55,868 bases of DNA from Saccoglossus kowalevskii (taxonomy: Eukaryota; Hemichordata; Enteropneusta; Harrimaniidae). The first letter of the stretch is position 1; the number at the start of each line of letters is the position of its first letter. Position numbers and translations under genes: made by a program. Below are positions 1 through 12,560 of this stretch, one piece after another. The stretch is from assembly GCF_000003605.2 (NCBI RefSeq), contig NW_003143305.1:221571-277438 (forward strand), given 5' to 3'. Below the pieces are notes generated by a model. It was not told the DNA's origin. It ran no database searches and saw only the letters and a program-made list of their open reading frames with translations.

Positions 1-2559
1 GTCCCCAAAACGTCACAAGAACACTTAAATGCCTCCATGGGCTGGGTGGAGCTTAGGATTCTAATTTGACTGACCATTCAACGACAGCAACTGTCAATGG
101 CTCATTAAATGTAGATAGTTCCAATCTTTTGTTTATGTGTATAGATTGTGGTTGTCATTGCCCTAGCAGTGTTCCCGCGCTTTGGTTGGTCTCATTCCTT
201 TGTCGGCGTGATGTGTACACATAAATACGCAAGTTTATGTTATTATTTTCTGAACGTATACTCTGTCGCTGTCGGATAAAAAAAATAATTCCTTTAGTTT
301 TTTTCCAAACCCCCCTACCCCCCACTGAAACTTAATTGATAAATATTGGTCATGACGTCAGACTACATTCACCATTACATACAAATTGATAATCGGACAG
401 TAGTATTGCATAGCTGTTGGTTGTAGGGTGGGTGTAAAAAGATTTTACAAATGCACCTCATTTGACGCACAGATTTACACTCGAACCAAACCATTTTTCT
501 GTTTTTTTCCCCTTTCTGTTATTTCTGTCCATGATTGGATAGAAAAAAAACGAACTACAAATACTCCAAGATTTTTTTGACTTCATTAAAAAATAAAATC
601 GTTTTTGTAGGATGGAAACTTTTTGAGGTTAAAACCCCCACCCCCAAACTAAAGAAAATAAGTTTTTTATCCGACATCGATCTTTTGACGTCGTCCCTTA
701 CAATCTTCATAATGTTGATCGTGAAGGTTACATCAGTGTTTTGCGTGTATTTCTGGTGACGAGACAGTTTGTTGGAATCCGAATTTAAGTCGGGTATACT
801 AGTATGCACAGTTGATTCTAAATTGAGGCGGTCTATTCTACAATGTTCTATAAATATATTCACAGACATACATTTTTGTAGAGTAAATCTCTGGTCTCTG
901 AGCGATCACTTTTTACCTCAGACAACTAAGAGAACTGTAATAATTTGAATTTGAATTGTAGTCGTTCACAGACATTGGTCAGAGAAAATAAGAATTGTGA
1001 ATCTGCTCAAAATCTGCCGGTCTAGTCAAACACAAGAATGCGTAAATGTGCTTTTTTAACGGATATATATCAATTTGGCCCGAAACGGCAAAACCTGGCC
1101 GAGCAATTTCACAAAATGTACTCTGTCTGTACTCATTTCGCATACGAAATTGTACGTGAACGTCGACATGTTGTGGTGCTTCTCTACTAGCCGGAAATAA
1201 AACATATTACCAACCAGCACGGCGCGGCGGCAGTGAATCCTTTTCGCTCATTTATTCACAATTATGTATTTAGAAAAACGCTCAATACCAGTCATGTGGA
1301 AGGCGTCAACAATTCGTTGAATGTTTTTCATGACAATGCGCATCGCATTTTATTCCAAGCGTTTCTATATTGAACACGGTTTGATTAGAATAAGAATGTC
1401 GACCGACCACACACCAGTGTGTGGACTTTTCCTGGTGAGTAGAGTGGGCAAAGGTTGTTGAATAAAAGGTACATCGATTGCATCTATATCATAACTACAG
1501 GCAAAATTGTTAGGAACGGCTTATTAATGCTGTTTATCTTTGACAAGTTGATTTCAACCACCGTATGTGTATTCAGACAGACACTTTATATTCTCTCTGG
1601 TTTTGACAACCTCATGCCCAACTTGCAAAGAAGCTCGTCTGTGTTTTCTTTCCTGTAATTCATTCCATTGTATTCTCTGACATGAGACAGCGCACTGGTG
1701 GCGTTTATTTCACCTCGTATACAAAGTAGGCATTTTGAAAACGATGTGGGTGGAGCTTACAGTGCCTGGAAATTCGAGACACGACGCTTTTGAAACCATT
1801 TTATCCGGCAAAAGTAAATAGTCTATCTGTCCAATTCACTACTATTTTTATTTATGGTACCCTGAACAATTATGGCGCCACTTACGTTTGAAAAATAGAA
1901 AATATAATGCAATGTTTTCTGTTTTTGTAGAGCTTTAGGTCACTGTTCGTTATTGATGTGAGTGAGAGTGTCTTTATTTGAATAATGGACTCCACCTGCG
2001 ACTGTTTATATACCATGTCAGTCATTAAAGAATCCCTTGACCTGTAAACCGTTTGTAGAGTGTCATAAAAAGTGAACCATCTTACTTCAAGAATTTTCTT
2101 CACCTTCATTTGTGGATCTTAAGCATTTGTTCCACCTCCTTTAGACAAGAACGTATTGATTATTGTTGAAAACAACATTGTAACAAATCAATTTAACATA
2201 ACATTGTAACAAATAAATGAATAACCCTCCCACTGCGTTTATTTTTATGTCATGGTGTCGTTGCTGAGGACAGGACTGTCACAAGGTTCGTTATGATATA
2301 CATGTTGGGTTAAATTTAGTATTTGGAGAAAAGGTATTATATTATATTAGATTACAGCCAAAAGTAGAATTATTTCACAGCCGAGCTAGTAGATTTTGAC
2401 ACACTTACACATGTCGAAACTCCATTCACAAGAGACGCGTGCCATACATGTGCTGGATATTCATTGTAACCACCTGCTAAGTGATTACCGAGAATGATGG
2501 TGCCCAGTGACTTATGTGCGGATTTCAATTCTGTTGTCGTGACAATGATTCCAGGTGGG
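1..2559. other. no supported gene
   Basis: I see no coding region with a recognisable domain or convincing splice structure here. Open frames are short and AT-biased. A pyrimidine and poly-T rich stretch lies near 290-320. The segment is best read as intergenic or intronic DNA. Confidence 0.5.
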
Positions 2560-2565
2560 GGACGT

Positions 2566-2572
2566 TATAAAA
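2566..2572 (+). promoter_or_regulatory. TATA box
   Basis: A TATAAAA followed by GG sits in a locally GC-richer stretch, about 80 bases before the ATG of the 195-codon frame at 2647. Spacing fits a transcription start near 2595-2600. The site could belong to a cellular promoter or to a solo LTR; the sequence does not decide. Confidence 0.4.
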
Positions 2573-2646
2573 GGTCAAGGTAGATGCAGCCGTGGGGAAG
2601 GACACTACGATACTCGGAAGCAGCCAGAGCCAGTCTTGTGATGTGA

Positions 2647-3234
2647 GTGAACGGGGAGAATAAGTCCATCCCCACGTGGTGTGTAGGTTACTCGCCTAGT
2701 CGACGGACGTTGTGTAGAGACAGTGGCAGACTAGACTCCTTTTCTATGGGCAGTTCTACAGAACTTCTGTGTTGGACACGAGTTTTACAAAGTATTCTAC
2801 GAGAAACCAGGCCTGGGTATCGAACTGAATCTACATGTAGCAACGTTTTCTACTATAGCCCGACAGAAGCCGGTAATTTATATCACGCTCGTTACACGCA
2901 CATTAGTCTAGGGACCATTGGCTGTGTTTTGAATGTTATTTGGGTAATTATTTGTGTAATTTATTGTCTGAATTATTGTTACAGTATTTTTATTTGCAGG
3001 TGCTCTGAAATTGTAACAGTATTAGTTTCATTGTATTTTATAACAGCCCGTTTTCTGCTTCAAAGTTTTGCGCGCCTATCGGCACAGTTAAGTAGCGGCG
3101 TCGTTCGATACGTAAAGGAGGCGTTGCCCATTATGAATCATCCTGGTTTGGGTGTAAGTATATGGATTATCTACGGGACGCCACTGCTTTGTCCTGCCCT
3201 GACATTAGTGTTAATTTCTCTTATTGTACGGTGA
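2647..3234 (+). CDS. hypothetical 195-aa open frame, possible membrane protein or LTR-internal frame
   Basis: This is the longest uninterrupted frame of the window (195 codons). I do not recognise it. The first 90 residues are polar with several cysteines. Residues about 92-145 are strongly hydrophobic with two or three possible membrane spans broken by a Cys-rich turn (CRCS). A second hydrophobic stretch lies near 170-195. There is a TATA box at 2566 and an ATTAAA signal at 3277-3282, so a short TATA-to-polyA transcription unit can be drawn. The same layout is common in solo LTRs, where open frames arise by chance. No homologous copy is seen elsewhere in the window. The start is simply the first ATG after the TATA box. 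A real protein is possible but unproven. Confidence 0.25.
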   Translation: MNGENKSIPTWCVGYSPSRRTLCRDSGRLDSFSMGSSTELLCWTRVLQSILRETRPGYRTESTCSNVFYYSPTEAGNLYHARYTHISLGTIGCVLNVIWVIICVIYCLNYCYSIFICRCSEIVTVLVSLYFITARFLLQSFARLSAQLSSGVVRYVKEALPIMNHPGLGVSIWIIYGTPLLCPALTLVLISLIVR

Positions 3235-4079
3235 ATTCATATCTGTGTACTATTGATATCATAAACCGGTTGTACAATTAAACCATCTTTTACGATGTTA
3301 CTTTGCATTTAGTTGTGTGCGAGCGGGTCTGGTACGATAATAATTTATACAGGGGACAATCAACTAATCAGCTGGCTTATTTTGATATTTTAATGAGTAG
3401 GGTGTCGAAGAACCCACAACACGAGATCGGGGCGTCCTCTTATCACATCTGTGGTCGGATGCAAGCCTACCCCGTGACATGGACATAAAACGACAGATTA
3501 CAATATATTTGAACCTTATGTTTACAGCTTTGGTTTCAACATAGTATTTATGACCACAGTGTTGCGTATGATGAATTTCGTTTATTCCTGGGCCAGCCCA
3601 GGGACTGTAGTGCTAGCGGCATGTTTGTGCCCTACATTTGATGCTTTTAGACGTGTCTAACAAATAGATATATAGGATCGTTGCAGTGCTTTTATCATCT
3701 GACATGCATTTATGTTCAAAGTTTTATGTACCGTAAACATATGTATATGCTCAGCTACGCTAGAACAATGAATTTATTTATAAGTTTTTTTTCTTTGTTT
3801 GTTATATATATATATATATATATAACAAACGTAGTTTTTTTTTAATATGGGGTGCAAGAACTTTTCTACCTTATATCCTGCAATAAAGATTTAATAATAT
3901 TTGCGAGGGGGAAATGTTGATGTTCAAAACTGCCACATATGATTTTAATCTATGTATGTACTGACGCCATAATTGGACGAATAAGTGAATTAATGGAGAA
4001 ATCTAAACCAGGTGCATCTGCTGGGATACCTGTATCACCTTAATAATCTTTAAGAAAGTACTGCACTGCAAAAGAATCA
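3235..4079. other. no supported gene
   Basis: Contains the ATTAAA signal at 3277-3282 and a dinucleotide palindrome at 3797-3830. A 61-codon frame at 3303-3488 has no recognisable features. Confidence 0.45.
3797..3830. repeat. (TA)n palindrome
   Basis: A TA run is flanked by GTTTGTT on the left and AACAAAC on the right, making a perfect hairpin of about 34 bases. This is a microsatellite that could extrude as a cruciform; no gene function is implied. Confidence 0.7.
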
Positions 4080-4262
4080 TCAGAATCGCCTATCTATTTC
4101 ATTGATAGTGAAAACCTCAAACACATGCTGTGCAACTGCACTGAGAAAAGGACTGGGCTTTAACAGGTTTCTGTGTACAGTATGTATTCTATCGCCTTCT
4201 TCACACTTGATAACATGGGAAGATTTGGCTTTTTCCCATTTATCATGTTGAATCTCCAACAA
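4080..4262 (-). pseudogene. possible Ty3/gypsy integrase C-terminal remnant
   Basis: The 60-codon minus-strand frame reads D-K-W-E near residue 6 and H-T-V-H-R-N-L-L-K-P near residues 28-37. That order resembles the end of gypsy polyproteins, where a D-(K/R)-W-E motif in the integrase C-terminal domain is followed by a (T/V)-(L/V)-H-R-N-L-L-x-P tail. The rest of the integrase is not recoverable upstream in any frame. If the match is right, this is an old, truncated retrotransposon fragment. The evidence is a short motif only. Confidence 0.3.
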
Positions 4263-5775
4263 ACTACATGGAGATGACTTCGATCTACATTGAAAGTTGG
4301 CAGTATAATATGACGTGCAATTGTATGCACGTGTCTTGGGGCCCCAGGTTCACGGATGGATCTAAAGTACTGAGCATGTTTGCCAATGAATGGTTGAAGC
4401 AATTTCTCACTCATCAATGTAGTCTCATGCAGATAACATAATTACAAGAGAAGTTATTCCACAGTGCTTGCCGTCTAGTTTTTTGTTCCACATTCCTGAG
4501 CGTATTTTGAAAAGTGATCTGTAATAACCAACACGCTTTCATAACAAATTATGGAACATTCCAATTATAGGTGGTCGATGCAAACAATTTTGTGTTCTGT
4601 GGTAACTGTTCTAGCAGTGGGTGACTTTTTTGTACCTAAAAAGAGCGTGTTCTAACTAAATCCATGGTGTCATCAAACCCAAATTGACCATTGGCATCAT
4701 GCAGATCACCTCTAAGCTCGCGTGTTAGTCCTATATGCTGAGTTGACCTAAACAGCACACAATTTCTCACTGATAAATTCTCTTACTGGTTCAAAAGAAG
4801 TTGAGTCAGCCTATACATGTGTGATCTCACTGGGATGTACCGAGTTTTCTGTTTTCTTACGTTTATGCAAATGACAATTAAGTAACATCGCATCGCTCTT
4901 CTCTATTATATATTACTATCCATTTAGTTTGTCTTTGCCAAGTTAATTTTGAAAATGGCACATTCCAATGAAAAGTGAAACCTGAGTTTCTTCATAGCAA
5001 AACAGTCGGCAACAGACATGTCGTGTGAAAATCCAGGGACTCCAGAACTACAATCAACAGTACACAGACTGTATGAGTGGGGGAATGTATCAGCTGGTAT
5101 CTAGTGTAAGAAATAGACAAGGGACGAAGGCTCCAGCAAGCTCACATTTTTTAAACTGGAAAACAGACAAAAAGTATTAGAAATTGAAGCGGCTTCAGCA
5201 AAGACCATGCTAACAGGATTCTGTTTCATAATTAATGTCACATGATAGACAATCAAGTAGTTTGAATAATCTGTGCCATGTATTTTTATGGTTTGGTTAT
5301 CAAAATATGGTTTTTAGAATATATAATGAGCCATGTGCTTATATAGTATACAGTAATCTTTCAGGTCAGTTATATAGTTTGTTTTATGCTTTTATTACAA
5401 AAAAGCATGTGTTCATGAGGTTGCATCTGTTGTTCAATGATTTCATCAATACATTGCTTGCATGCTGCAAGTGTTGCTGATATCAAATTTCTTGAATGTG
5501 GTCCAAATGCAAGTAAACGATGATGCATTTAGTGTGGCAAAAGTTACTTTATTAAAAATTATAAAACAATAATGAAACTGACAATGCTTTGTGCAATGTA
5601 TTATTCAATGATAAAACAAACCTTTTCTGTATGCTAGTGGGAATTCATTAAGCCAACTTAATTATATGTACTTATACATGTATATATATACAGTTTTGGC
5701 ACGTCTGGAAAGAAGTGGCAATTAGATAACATAGGAAACGATAGAAAGCTCAAATAAAGCATAATACAACTAATC
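4263..5775. other. no supported gene
   Basis: No confident coding region. A short plus-strand open stretch around 5018-5104, starting ATG TCG TGT, has coding-like composition but no second exon or domain I can support. Confidence 0.4.
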
Positions 5776-6421
5776 TTCCGGCCTGGCATTCAACACCACA
5801 GAAACTGTTGAAATTAATAAGTTCTACCTCAAGGTCTTGTTGAAGTAGGAAATCTTTTAACCTGCCACCATCCTCTGAAAGATGTTCTTGTTTGATTGAA
5901 GCACAAAACTGAGTCACGTTAGACGTAGAAGCTTCATTTGTTCAGGGTAATTTTGTACCATCATGTTGAGGGTCATTGTACGTCTTATGGTCGCTGACGT
6001 CTGTTTCATCGCACAAGAAGAACATCAGAATACGGCACTGGTGGGGAATGCATGCATTTGGTATTGACATGCAATACAATGACATGTTAACTTTCCATTG
6101 ACAGATTATATATATATATATATATATACCCGAGATGATCCTATTTTGAGGTATATCTGGTTCTTCTTCTGATGTAAGACCAACGTCATTGATACATGTA
6201 ATAATGGTTTTCTTTGTATCGCTGTATCACATTCTTGAAAAAGTTTAGTATATTCTTTTGCATACTATAACTCATCCCTTTAATTAAATCACGCGAGCAC
6301 CAAGTGGACATTTCTATAGCTGCTGAGGCATCAGTTACAATGTATTTGGTTAGCGTCATCTGTTTTACTTGTTCGGTCCAGATATTATTTTGAATTTTGG
6401 TGCAACCTGACAAACAAGGAA
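5776..6421 (-). pseudogene. two decayed exons of an unrecognised gene
   Basis: On the minus strand an acceptor (TTTGTCAG) at 6422 opens an exon that runs from 6421 to 6130. It ends at a GT donor immediately inside a TA microsatellite. The exon reads through a cysteine-containing segment (C-T-K-I-Q near its start, S-T-W-C-S-R mid-exon). It then changes frame near 6185 into an acidic S-E-E-E-P-D stretch. After a short intron of about 90 bases an acceptor (CCCCACCAG) leads into a second open stretch from 6037 down to about 5776, interrupted once by TGA. I recognise no domain. Coding-like composition, plausible splice sites and a long open second exon support a former gene. The frameshift, the stop and the phase mismatch say it is no longer intact. 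Confidence 0.35.
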
Positions 6422-7507
6422 AAATGTTTAGTTACTGTATATGTATATAGTTTTTACAGTGGACGGCAAAATATATACATAATGGAAACTTACCCTATCA
6501 ATTTACCTTGGAACATTGTATATCCGTCAAATGTTTCTTACTGTTTATTTACCGTGTACAGCATGAACTGGCGTCAATGACGTCTCCTCTTTATATATTT
6601 ATTGCACAGATATTATGTCATATCTCAAATTGTAGTTTGGCGACATAGGCTGCAAAAATTGTATACTGTGAATGAAAGGGTATTTTATGTTTTCCACAAT
6701 TATTTCAACAATCTGGGTTTTAAAAAATGCTATTTTCCCCTTAACATTGTATTCTATGGAATTGTATAAAATGTATACATGTACACTTACTGGCTTATCA
6801 TCATTTTGCTTGATGGTGGAGCATGATAATTGAAATCCACACTGGTGACTGGACAAGGACGCGTGGTTTGATGACACTAGATATTAAATGCTCCAGGATA
6901 CATCATACCTGTAACAAAATAGATTCATATACACGTGTAATATCCTTCAAGCTTGATTCCAGTCAATGTGGAGCAATGTTTATCACATATCAATCGTTAA
7001 CACAATGTATCCGATAGCAGTGCTACAGGCATCATCTGTACAATACAGTTTAGACTTGCTTCAGAAGACTCCGTTTTGTACAACGTTTATCACATCAGCT
7101 AGCCACAAGAGGGCGCCATTGTTTAATGCTAATCACCAACATCTGTTTTTTTTGTGATTCAAATAGTAAAAGAAAATAATTTCAGAACAACATTTCTTCT
7201 AATTGTGTTGAGTCGTACTAATCATAGACACATCGTCTAAAGAGGGGAGGTGTTACATAGCACGTTTGTATTGTTTTTAAAATAACATGATTACTGACTT
7301 TTTCGGTGACAGAAGTGTGTTTATTTTTAACAGTAGCCATGCTTCTTTAGCGAGAGACATACATCGTCGTGGTACTAATCTCTGCTTGTTTGAAATGTGA
7401 AATTGAAATAAGGATTTCCTGTCCTTTCGGCGTGTCGCATTATATGAAAATCCAGTTCCAACATCCAAGCTACCTTTTTCTGCAGAACCATACATACAGA
7501 ACATTAA
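6422..7507. other. no supported gene; possible upstream exon end at 6791
   Basis: A minus-strand open stretch ends in a good donor (GTAAGT) at 6790, and could be the exon before the pair at 5776-6421. The reading phases do not match, so I do not annotate it as coding. Nothing else is recognisable. Confidence 0.35.
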
Positions 7508-8365
7508 AATACCTGATTAAATTTTGCGTATTATCATCAAAAAACGATCAGGTATTTACTGAAATTGCCTCATATGCTGTTACAACACAATGAGTAGGTA
7601 AATGGTCTGTAGAAAGTATTTTCTCTTTGAGGCATCTTCCTTACTCACTCTTCTTCAACCGATGTGAGACGGTGACATTGTTTGCACCTGCCGAAACGAG
7701 GAGCTGCATTTTGGTGTATTGTGAACTGTTGACGATGTCTGGTTGCTGAGTGAGCATTGCATGCAAACGATGATGTGCGTTTAACTTGCCTTCTTTCTGA
7801 TCGGTCTTGCTTCATTTTCTTTTCAGTCTTTGCAGCTATCTTAGCTCTATGGGTCTTTGTTTTTTTTCATTGTAAGTCTTTTCTGTTGTCTTTAAAAAAT
7901 TGTCCTGCTCCCATTCTCATGTATAGTTTGACAAGATGCTTGAAGAAAATCTTTATAGCCATGGTGTTGAAAGTGGTTCCTGGATAGTTTATGTATATAC
8001 CAGCAAAGATGATATAGATGTTATCATTGTTGATCAATTGCTCAGTAGCATTGGATATGAGCTGGAATTTTATCAAGTTTTTAACAGTTAACAACTTGAT
8101 TCATTCTTGCTCGAGCATGATGAAAAATGTACAAGCTTCATAACTTACATAGATAAGACCACGTTTAATTTATGAACTGCCTCCCGTCAATGAAATCATG
8201 TGTCTATGGATACATTTGTGTTTGATCACCTATAAGAAGAATCCGCTCCTTATTTGCAAATTCCCGTTTCACCTTTTCATGGATGTTACATTATTTGCAA
8301 TGTGTTGGCGTGATGCTTGTAATTCAAGATTTTTTTATTTCAGAACTAAACTGATTTATTATTAT
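7508..8365. repeat. dispersed repeat R2, copy 1
   Basis: This stretch matches 20094-20905 in the same orientation. Both begin with ACCTGATTAAATT and share the blocks CTCACTCTTCTTCAACCGA, AACGAGGAGCTGCA, GTGTATTGTGAAC and CTCCTTATTTGCAAATTCCC in the same order. Small insertions and deletions separate the copies. The minus strand of both carries a short related frame (7867-8094 here) with residues such as T-V-K-N-L-I-K-F and N-N-D-N-I-Y-I-I-F, shifted out of frame in the other copy. It is a transposon-sized repeat of unknown class. Copy 2 lies directly downstream of a Tigger transposase on the minus strand, so R2 may be the 3' part of a Tigger-type element. Confidence 0.7.
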
Positions 8366-11300
8366 GTCGGAAGAGTATGGTCATATTATGAGCTTTGTTG
8401 CCTATCAGTACTCTGTAAAACCTGATCCAATTGTTTTCAATGCATTCCAAACATTCGAGTAAGAAATAGTGTTAATTTATCATTCCTGATATCATCAGCT
8501 TCCAAGCTCTGCAGTTAGGAAAAACAAAAAAAACAGATTTGGGTTTCAGGCGGAAAATTTACTGCACTTTTAATATTATTTGTTTATAGAAATTATTGGT
8601 CAGAAACAACCATTATAATACACTGTAGAAACACTGTTATATTTTGTGGTTCTGTAGCAACACAGAAGTCTTCCACGCTAGCTGATGGGTTCACTAGATG
8701 GTATACAAATTCACTATGCAATATTTAGTGATACAAACGGTGGCATTTTCTTGTTTCTTGTGAGATATTACAATAGTAAACATCTGTTAACCTGTATATA
8801 TTCCCCTTAAAATTCATTCAAACCAATACTGATCATGGTATTTGTATTGTGTACCTATAATTTAGTATCTGCCGGTATTTATAATATTTCAACACAATTA
8901 TGTATATCTAGAAAACAATGCAAGACTACTCATGTAATTTATATTGCATCACGTATGTCAAATGTGTGAGAAATCGATTAATAAAATATCAAAATCAAAT
9001 ATACAGATTACCATATACGGATCTGCAATTATAAAATGAATTGAATTTTAGTATTTCAAAAAGCAATACAATATATATATATGCCTAACTTATGCCTATG
9101 CCGTTTATGGGATGTTCCCAATTTAGTTTCAACAATCATGCAAGAAGTCTAATGTACTTATTTACCACAAACCTAATCAGGTCTGAGAAATACAAAGAAC
9201 ACATGAACTAATTTATATTATAATAAACTGACTGTTCTTGAGATTTTAATGGGACACTCTGACAACTTACGACTTGAACTTCCCATACATAAAATAATAT
9301 GGAAGGATTTTATAAATATATATATATGGTTTTGCAGTCATTTGATTTGGTAACTGGAGATCCATAAATGCATGTCAGTCTCTGAATGCAGACTTCATTT
9401 AATTACAAATTGTTATGCTACTTTAACTTGGTACACGATTTACACTGTTCGCATCATATTCCTTTCTAAATTCTCACAAATTAACATTATTAATTACTCA
9501 CGAACCGGAAAGCAATGGCTTAAGAACATCCATGGTCGCTGAAGCAATATCTTTTAGCTGAAGACAAACGCCTGTAATCAACAGCAACGTACATGTACAT
9601 AATTAAATTATTGAGATTTTTGAAAGTACACCTGCTTAGAGGTAGAACAGCTTGTTGGCTCTTCGCTAAAATTTGTGGGTTATATGACTCCATAACTGCA
9701 ATTTAAGCTTAATTATTACACAATGAATGAAGAGAATTGGCGCAGTGATGACGACAATAGTTCTTTATTGTACTTGTAAAAAGTCACTAAACTGGACGAC
9801 AAAGTTCTTCCCCACATAACATTTGAATTTCCATTCTGTTTTGACAAATTATACACAACATACTGTTCATGTGAAGCACTCCTCGTACTGTATGCCATCA
9901 CAGCCTGTTTATTTATTAACACCCACTTGGTTGGTATGGATAATGAGAACTTGCAGTGGATTTTACTTTAGATAAATGCTTGGGCTTTTGGCACCAACAT
10001 ATTTTTCTGACAAATTAGTACCATGGTGTCTGAGTGACAAACAATCTGAAATGTATTGCTCCACTTTACGACTCCTTTTACATCATCACAGGTCACTGAG
10101 GTACAACAGCTCCCTCATTCACTTTGATATAATATCATTATTTGAGAATTTGTTTTGAATCTAGACAGCAACACATCCTGAATATAGATTGAGATTGCCT
10201 TTCATGGACAGAACATACATTAATTGAGAAACAGATAAGCACATTGAAGATAAGTAAGAATGCAGAAAATGATTTGTGCAAATTGTCGCCAACAAACATC
10301 TACAGTTTTCTGCACAGAAATTATAAACAATATCGACTACCGAGATGCCATAATGTGAAGAAGGCGATGAAGGGCTTGATTTCGACCCTGGTGCGTTTAC
10401 ACGGTTTGTCATATCTAAGCTCAACCACCAAATCAGGGCCTGCTAATTGAAATCCAGTCTATGAAACGTGCCTTTGTTGAGCTATTATCATTTACTTTTT
10501 CCATTGACAATTTGTTAAAGACTCCATCGTTGTTCATATATTTAACATATGTTCAAGGTAACCTTTCCTCAATCACATAGCAATGAACTAAATCGGTCAA
10601 CAGTAAATTGGTACAACACAAATGAAAAATTGCAGTTCTGTTTGTCCAATCAAAACATATTTCTTTATCGTGTCTTGTTATGCAGTAACGTGGCTCCATA
10701 TACATGGTTAAGAATTACATCACAAGGAATTAATCAAAACGTTGTTATTATCTAGGGCATTTTTGTGGCATTTTCACTTGATGACAAAAAACAAATATTC
10801 AATGTTTTCTGGAAGTGATCAGTCCGCATTTTTTAGTTCATTCCAATTATTGTAAAATTGGGACAAGCTTATTTATACATCTATGCTATACTCTGGTATG
10901 ACAAATGCCATAAAGACTTAAAGCATCTTACTTTGATTCAAATCAATCATAAAACATTAAATACAAATTGTGTTAAGATCAATTTATGCAAAGAAAGGGT
11001 TAAATATGAACTTGACATTCGGGTTGGGGTGATTATCAATGGTGTATAACACTTATCTAAAGTTATAACTCGCTGGTTTTAGGCAACATGCAAATATCAG
11101 TACTGATAAAAATAAATTGTAGTACAATGTTGAAATACCAAACTTTACCTTGGATGTACCCCCAAATCAGGAGGTGCAAACTCGAGGACATCATGCATAT
11201 TTGACTGCGCTTACATTGAAATATAGTTAATAGTTAATGATGGTGAATAATTTGTAGTGAATCTCGTGCATTGTATTTTACTGTATATCTGACTAAGTGG

Positions 11301-11459
11301 CGGGCAACATATTCCAGTACATGGCATCAGACCTAAAATCGGGTAGAGGTTTAGTGCCACTGAGCCTACAAATGTGTGTGTATTTTTTACTCCTGTGTGC
11401 GAAACACAAAAGGGAGTCTTTGCAGTTACCATGTCTGTATGTCACTTTTTTGTTCCACC
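8366..11459. other. no supported gene
   Basis: AT-rich sequence with small TA microsatellites near 9071 and 9316. Open frames (for example 9716-9922 minus and 10244-10450 plus) have no recognisable motif, repeat partner or splice context. Confidence 0.5.
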
Positions 11460-12560
11460 ATTATCTCAAGAACCACTAATCACATTTTGATACATATAAT
11501 GCGCAGAGTTGATTAGGATTTGGTAAAAACCTATGAATATTAATTACCTAATTTGAATGATAATTAACTGATTTTTAGCTGTTCCAAGACTGTTACACTG
11601 ATATCTGAGGAACCACTCATTGGATTTTGATGAAACTTGGCACATGAATGCTCTGAACCAATACGCAGATTTGATAAGTTTTGAGTAAAAATCTGTTAAT
11701 ATTATTAATTACCTAATTTCCATAATGATTAATCTATTTTCGGCTTTTCCACTTATATCTCAAGTTCTAATCATAATATTCCAATAAAACTTGGTACATA
11801 GATGACACTGCACAGACCTGATTGTTTTTTAGGGTAATATCAGTACATATTAATTACCTAATTTGCATAATTAAATAATTTTCAGCTTTTGATATTTTGA
11901 GTAGTAATAATCACGTTTCAATGAAACTTGGTACATAGTTACTTGAGAACTGTGCACATACCTCATTAGTTTATGGGTAAATATTTGTGCATATTAATCA
12001 CGTTATTAGCATAATTAGTTAATTTTCAGCTTTTCACCTGATATCTCAAGTACTAATCATCACATTTCAATGAGACTTGCGACAGATATTCTAGGACTAT
12101 GCAGAGACCTGATTAATTTTGGGATAAATAATTGTGCCTATTAATTACCTAATTTGCATAATTAGTTAATTTTTTCGTTCTATGGCTGTTGCACTGATGT
12201 CTGAAAACCACTCATTGGATTACAATGAAACTTTTAAAGAGTACCCATCAAATTTCAATGAATCTAGGACTATACACCATATTAGTTTTTGGTAAACATT
12301 TATGCTTCTTAATCACCTAATTAATTAATACTGATATCTCAAGTATTGATCATCACATTTGAATAAAATTTGGTACATACATGCTTTAGGACAATAAACA
12401 GTCTGATTAATTTTGGGTTGAAATCTGTTCATATTAATTTTCTAATTAGCATAGTAATTAATATTTTTTTGGTTCTAATCACATTTCAATGAAACTTGGT
12501 CCATTGTGCAGACCTTATTAGTTACCTTATTTGCATAATTAGTTTTTTGCGTTTCCATCA
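11460..12560. repeat. diverged satellite array, unit about 140-170 bp
   Basis: The same phrase order recurs seven or eight times. Each unit has a block like ATCTCAAG-TACTAATCATCACA, then CAATGAAACTTGGTACAT, then a CAGACCTGATTA-like block, then TTAATTACCTAATTTGCATA. The last block is found near 11540, 11708, 11851, 11995, 12142, 12308, 12436 and 12528. Units are well diverged and some are truncated, so this is an old tandem array. Confidence 0.8.

Noticed and set aside
11460-12560. CRISPR-like spaced repeats
   Set aside because: The units are long, diverged and contiguous, and the genome is eukaryotic, so this is a satellite.
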